This document shows, piece by piece, positions 14,183 to 18,900 of a DNA stretch of 18,900 bases. The notes below the pieces were generated by a model, which saw only the letters and a list, made by a program, of their open reading frames with translations, did no database searches and was not told the origin of the DNA. Source of the DNA: Cellulomonas sp. (lineage in GTDB: Bacteria > Actinomycetota > Actinomycetes > Actinomycetales > Cellulomonadaceae); contig DAIDJQ010000134.1 of assembly GCA_027451305.1 (NCBI GenBank), forward strand, positions 1 to 18,900, in the 5' to 3' direction. Position 1 is the first letter of the stretch; each line of letters opens with the position of its first letter. The position numbers and the translations under genes are program-made.

Positions 14183-15470
14183 ATGCGCAAGCGGTGGAGG
14201 TCGGCGCGCCCGGCAGGGCGGGTGATCGCCGTGGTGGTGCTCGCACTGGTGCTCGGCGGAGCCGGCACAGGCATCTGGTGGTTCGCGGCGCGGGACACGG
14301 CCTCGGCCGCGACGACGTCGGCCACGACCACGACGCGGGACGTGGCCGCGAGCCTGACGACCATGCAGAAGTCGGTGAGCGGCACGGGCACCCTGACGCC
14401 CACGGTGAACCAGGCCGTCAACTTCGCCGTGAGCGGCACGGTGACCGCCGTCGACGTGGCCGCCGGCGCGACCGTCACCGCGGGCCAGGCGCTGGCCACG
14501 GTGGACACGCTGCAGCTGAACGCCGACCTGCTCAGCGCGAAGGCGACCCTCGCCGGCGACCAGGCCAAGCTGGCCGACCTGCAGGCCGCGTCCACCGGCA
14601 CGGCCGTCCAGGTGGCCCAGATCGCCGCCGCCGCCGCGCAGGTGGCCGTCGCGCAGTCGCAGGTCGACAGCGCGACGACGGCCCTGAGCGAGGCCACGTT
14701 GACCGCACCCGTGTCCGGGCTGCTCACCAGCGTGAACGTCGTGGTCGGGCAGAAGGTGACCGGGTCCACGACCTCCTCGGGCACGGGGACGAGCGGCGGC
14801 TCCTCGACCGGCTCGGCGGGCGGCTCGGGCGGGACCGGATCGGCCGGCGGCTCGTCGTCCTCCTCCTCCTCGTCCAGCTCGTCGACCGCGCAGTTCACCA
14901 TCGTCGGCACCGGCGCCTACCAGGCGACCATCTCGGTCAGCGACAGCGACATCGCGAAGATCGCCGTCGCCGACCAGGTGGAGATGACCTCCACCAGCCT
15001 GTCCGGCACGGTGTTCGGCACCGTCTCCTCGATCGGCCTGCTGTCCACCTCGTCCGGCGTCGCCAGCTACCCCGTCGTGGTGAACGTCACCGGCGACGTG
15101 AGCAAGCTGCACGACGGCATCTCGGTCACCGCCGCGATCGTCTACGAGCGGCGCGCCAACGTGCTGACGATCCCCAGCGCGGCCATCTCCACCGCGAACG
15201 GCAAGAGCACGGTGACCAAGGTCGACGCCGAGGGCGCCACCCAGACGGTCGAGGTGCAGGTCGGCGAGACGTCCGGCCAGCTCACCGAGATCACGTCCGG
15301 GCTGTCCGAGGGCGACCTGGTCCGGGTCACCACGTACGCGCGGTCGGCGTCCTCGTCGTCCGGCACGCAGCGCCAGTACGGCGGCTACGGCGGTTTCGGC
15401 GGGACGGGTCAGTTCCCCGGCGGGTACACCGGTCAGCGCGCGCAGCAGGGCGTGACGGGGAGCCGGACGA

Positions 15471-15478
<8 letters not shown>
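14183..15478 (+). CDS. Membrane-fusion (periplasmic adaptor) protein of a MacAB-like exporter
   Basis: This 431-residue protein has a basic start and one N-terminal membrane anchor (about 13-35), so most of it lies outside the membrane. Next comes a biotinyl/lipoyl-like half (AVSGTVTAVDVAAGATVTAGQALATV, about 82-107), a short Ala/Gln-rich coiled-coil hairpin (about 112-170), the second lipoyl half (TAPVSGLLTSVNVVVGQKV), and HlyD/MacA beta-barrel and membrane-proximal domains. A low-complexity Ser/Gly/Thr loop (194-235, with 11 Ser in a row at 224-234) is inserted after the second lipoyl half. The C-terminus is Gly/Tyr-rich. In Gram-positive relatives (YknX type) such adaptors work with an ABC permease rather than an outer-membrane channel. 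ATG 14183 has GTGAGGA 4 nt upstream; a longer frame to 14006 would read through the palindromic element. It overlaps the next gene by 8 nt. Confidence 0.9.
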
Positions 15479-16333
<855 letters not shown>

Positions 16334-16337
<4 letters not shown>

Positions 16338-17566
16338 CCTGGACCCAGACCCTGCACACCGCCTGGTCGGCGGTCCGCTCCCACGGGCTGCGCTCGACGC
16401 TGACCATCCTCGGCATCCTCATCGGCATCGCCGCGGTGATCCTCACCGTCGGGCTGGGGCTCGGCTCCCAGAAGGACGTGTCGGCGCGGATCAACTCCCT
16501 CGGCTCCAACCTGCTGATCGTCACCCCCGGCAGCAGCACCAGCAGCACCGGGATCCGGGGCGGCTTCGGGTCCAACACCACGCTGAAGCGGTCCGACGCC
16601 GTCGCGCTCGCGTCCAAGGACAACGCCCCTGACATCGCGGCGGTGGCGCCGGAGAAGTCCACCCAGCTGTCGCTGGTGAACGGCACCACCAACTGGACCA
16701 CCACGGTCACGGGCACCACGGCCTCGTGGCTGACCGTGCGTGCCCGGCAGCTGTCGGCCGGCCAGTTCATCACGGACGCGCAGGACACCGCCCGTGCCGA
16801 CGTGGTGGTGCTCGGCTCGGACACGGCGACCCAGCTGTACGGCACCACGGACGCCGTGGGCCGCACGGTCACCATCAGCAACATCGAGTTCACGGTGATC
16901 GGCGTGCTGTCCTCGGCGGGGTCCAGCGGCAACACGAGCCTGGACGACATCGCGGTGGTGCCGCTGTCCACCGCGGCCGAGCAGCTGGTCGGCGGGAGCT
17001 CACGTGACGCGGTGTCCCGCATCTACGTCGAGGCCGCCTCGGCCGGGCAGCTGTCCGGCGCCTCGCAGGAGACCACCCAGCTGCTGCTGAACCTGCACTC
17101 CATCACCAGCCCGTCGAACGCCGACTTCACGGTCGCCTCGCAGAACTCGCTGGTGTCCACCGCCACCGCCGTCGCCCGCACGCTGACGGTGCTGCTGACC
17201 GGCATCGCGGCGCTGTCCCTGCTGGTCGGGGGCATCGGCGTGATGAACATCATGCTGGTGTCGGTCACCGAGCGGACCCGTGAGATCGGTCTGCGCAAGG
17301 CGCTCGGCGCCCCGCCGTGGGCCATCCGGCGGCAGTTCCTGGTCGAGGCGTCGATCCTCGGCCTGGCCGGCGGCGTGCTGGGCGCCCTGCTCGGCATCGT
17401 CTCGGCGCACACGCTGCCGAAGCTGCTCAACAGCACGGTGGTGGTGTCCGGCGCCGCGGTGGCGGGCTCCGTCGTCGTGGCGGTCGCCATCGGCCTCGTC
17501 TTCGGCGTGTACCCGGCGACCCGTGCCGCCCGGCTCGCACCCATCGACGCGCTGCGGTCGGAGTGA
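16334..17566 (+). CDS. ABC transporter permease, FtsX/MacB family
   Basis: This 410-residue protein has the MacB layout: cytoplasmic helix, first membrane segment (about 19-43, [22 protein letters not shown]), a large extracellular MacB-PCD domain (about 45-275), then three membrane segments near 284-306, 333-360 and 372-393. The conserved cytoplasmic turn [18 protein letters not shown] follows the second segment, and the protein ends [12 protein letters not shown], both hallmarks of FtsX-like permeases. ATG 16334 overlaps the ATPase stop by four bases, so the two are translationally coupled. With the ATPase and the adaptor it should form a MacB/YknYZ-like exporter. The substrate (antibiotic, peptide or lipid) cannot be told from the sequence. 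Confidence 0.94.
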
Positions 17567-17619
17567 TCCCCGTGCCGCAGCGCAGCACCCGCACAGCCCA
17601 CACCTCGAGGAGCTCCGCC

Positions 17620-18501
17620 ATGTCGTCGTCCCGTCTCCCGGCCGCCCGGCTGCACCGCGCCTGGGCGCTCCCGCTCGGCGCCGTCGTGGTTCTCGCACTC
17701 GCCGGCTGCGGCGGGACGGCCGCGAGCGCGAAGGCCCCTGCCGCCGCGCCCTCCGCCTCGTCGAGCGCCCAGGCGGGTGCCCGCACCGGCACGCAGCAGG
17801 ACCGTGGCGGCGTGCGCGGCACCATCGCCGCCGTCACCGGCCAGGTGATGCAGCTGCAGGACACCTCCACCCAGACGGCCGTCCAGTGGACCGCGAGCAC
17901 CACCATCACCAAGGAGGTGGACGGCACGCTCACGGACGTCACGCCCGGGGTCTGCGTGCTCGCCGTGACCGCCCGGAGCGGCACCGCCACCGCGTCGGCG
18001 TCCGGCGCGGCGACCTCCGTCACCATCACGCAGCCGGTCAACGGCGCGTGCACCACGGGCTTCGCCGGTGGCTTCGCCGGCGGTGCCGCGGGTGGCGGCA
18101 TGCCGACCGGCGCCCCCGGCTACGGCACCCGCCCGAGCGGCGCGCCGACGGCCGGTGCCGGCGGGTTCGTCAGGCCGACGGACGGCCTGGTCACCGCCGT
18201 GTCCGGGAGCACCATCACGGTGCAGACGACCACCGGCACCGGCACCACCGGCTCGGCCACCGTCACGGTGGACTCCGCGACCACGTACCGCACCAGCAAG
18301 GCGGCGGACGCCTCCGCGATCGTCGTGGGGCAGTGCGCCACGGCGCGCGGGCAGGCCAACACGGCGGGCACGGTGACGGCGACGAGCATCCTCGTCTCGG
18401 CACCGGTCAACGGGACCTGCGTGACGGTCAACCGCGGCTTCGGCGGCATGCGTGGCGGTCAGAACGGGACCACCGCTCCCGCGGCGGGCTCCAATGCCTG
18501 A
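17620..18501 (+). CDS. Lipoprotein with two DUF5666-like modules
   Basis: This 293-residue precursor has lipobox LAGC with Cys30, then a Ser/Ala linker. Two related modules follow. Module 1 (about 66-150) starts GTIAAVTGQVMQLQD and ends TQPVNGACTTGFAG. Module 2 (about 188-276) starts GLVTAVSGSTITVQT and ends SAPVNGTCVTVNRGFGG. Each has a pair of cysteines (112/144 and 239/267) that could form a disulfide outside the cell, and each looks like a small beta-barrel domain of the DUF5666 type. A Gly/Pro-rich linker (about 150-187) joins them. ATG 17620 follows CGAGGAG by 8 nt, 53 nt after the permease. Function is unknown. Its place between the permease and a second adaptor suggests an accessory at the outer face of the exporter. 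It overlaps the next gene by 8 nt. Confidence 0.85.
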   Translation: MSSSRLPAARLHRAWALPLGAVVVLALAGCGGTAASAKAPAAAPSASSSAQAGARTGTQQDRGGVRGTIAAVTGQVMQLQDTSTQTAVQWTASTTITKEVDGTLTDVTPGVCVLAVTARSGTATASASGAATSVTITQPVNGACTTGFAGGFAGGAAGGGMPTGAPGYGTRPSGAPTAGAGGFVRPTDGLVTAVSGSTITVQTTTGTGTTGSATVTVDSATTYRTSKAADASAIVVGQCATARGQANTAGTVTATSILVSAPVNGTCVTVNRGFGGMRGGQNGTTAPAAGSNA

Positions 18502-18900
18502 GCGCGCACCGAGGCGCCGTCGGGGCCGCGGCCGCCGGATCGCAGCGCTCGCCGCGGCCGGTGCCGTGGCGCTGACGCTCGCCGGCGGGGGAGTGGCGCT
18601 GGCCATGTCCCGGCAGACCGACACGCGCTACACCTTGGCCACGGCCAAGCTCGGCACCGTCACGCAGACGGTGTCCGCGGTGGGCACGGTGGCCTCCGCC
18701 ACCCGGCGTGACGTCTCCTTCCCGGTGGCAGGCACGGTCGCGTCGGTCGCGGTGGGCGTCGGACAGGCCGTGACGGCCGGGCAGACGCTGGCCGCGCTCG
18801 ACCCGACGGCGCTGCAGAGCTCCCTCGACTCGGCGAAGACGACGCTCCAGACGGCCCAGCAGCAGCTGCAGACGGACCTCGACTCCCAGACGGCCGCCAC
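18494..18900 (+). CDS. Second membrane-fusion adaptor protein, 5' part only
   Basis: ATG 18494 lies inside the lipoprotein's last codons (ATGCCTGA), and the frame is open to the right edge, giving 135 codons. A very basic start (RAPRRRRGRGRR) precedes one membrane anchor (about 16-38). Then come TLATAKLGTVTQTVSAVGTV, a lipoyl half-motif (FPVAGTVASVAVGVGQAVTAGQTLAALD, about 76-103) and the beginning of a Gln-rich coiled coil (SLDSAKTTLQTAQQQLQTDL). This is the same order of parts as in the first adaptor of this operon, but the sequence differs clearly, so it is a second, not recently duplicated, HlyD/MacA-type protein. The tight overlap indicates that it belongs to the same operon. Confidence 0.9.
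   Translation, partial: MPERAPRRRRGRGRRIAALAAAGAVALTLAGGGVALAMSRQTDTRYTLATAKLGTVTQTVSAVGTVASATRRDVSFPVAGTVASVAVGVGQAVTAGQTLAALDPTALQSSLDSAKTTLQTAQQQLQTDLDSQTAA

Overview
The window looks like chromosomal DNA from a high-GC actinobacterium, most likely a Cellulomonas-type member of the Micrococcales. The evidence is the very GC-rich third codon positions, a BldG-type STAS protein beside a K+-independent H+-pyrophosphatase, a DUF222/HNH protein, and a LacI-controlled CUT1 sugar operon with no ATPase of its own. The genus is an inference. Every gene I can support is on the + strand. The long minus-strand reading frames are GC shadows. I see no rRNA, tRNA, CRISPR array, transposase or integrase.

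Layout. (1) 2-160 is the 3' end of a gene resembling an anaerobic ribonucleotide reductase activase. (2) 287-1945 is a DUF222/HNH endonuclease-like protein. The 304-nt gap after it (1946-2249) holds a possible terminator stem-loop and seven tandem copies of a 17-bp unit that begins with the palindrome CACGTG. (3) 2250-2597 is a BldG-like anti-sigma factor antagonist. A gap follows with two perfect 10-bp palindromes, then hppA (2806-5271), a membrane proton-pumping pyrophosphatase, and a three-part methyltransferase (5435-6994). A 52-bp segment that overlaps the methyltransferase stop codon is duplicated.

(4) 7169-13949 is a self-contained sugar operon: promoter with twin LacI-type operators, LacI regulator, solute-binding lipoprotein, two CUT1 permeases, and a YicI-type GH31 alpha-xylosidase. 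Stem-loops lie before and after the binding-protein gene, and a strong terminator-like stem closes the operon. The likely job is uptake of xylose-containing oligosaccharides, such as xyloglucan fragments or isoprimeverose, followed by cytoplasmic removal of alpha-xylose. The ATPase is presumably a shared MsiK/MalK-type subunit encoded elsewhere.

(5) The 312-nt gap 13871-14182 holds the terminator, a palindromic element built from four 19-bp units, an 11-bp-spaced TCACAGC direct repeat of the kind bound by OmpR/PhoP-family regulators, and a possible -10 box. (6) 14183-18900 is a tightly packed, partly overlapping MacAB-like export operon: membrane-fusion adaptor, ABC ATPase, FtsX/MacB permease, a lipoprotein with two DUF5666-like modules, and the start of a second adaptor that runs off the window.

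The most unusual items are the four-unit 19-bp element, the two-adaptor export operon with a duplicated lipoprotein module, the possible response-regulator site in front of it, and the CACGTG minisatellite. None of these alone proves a new system.
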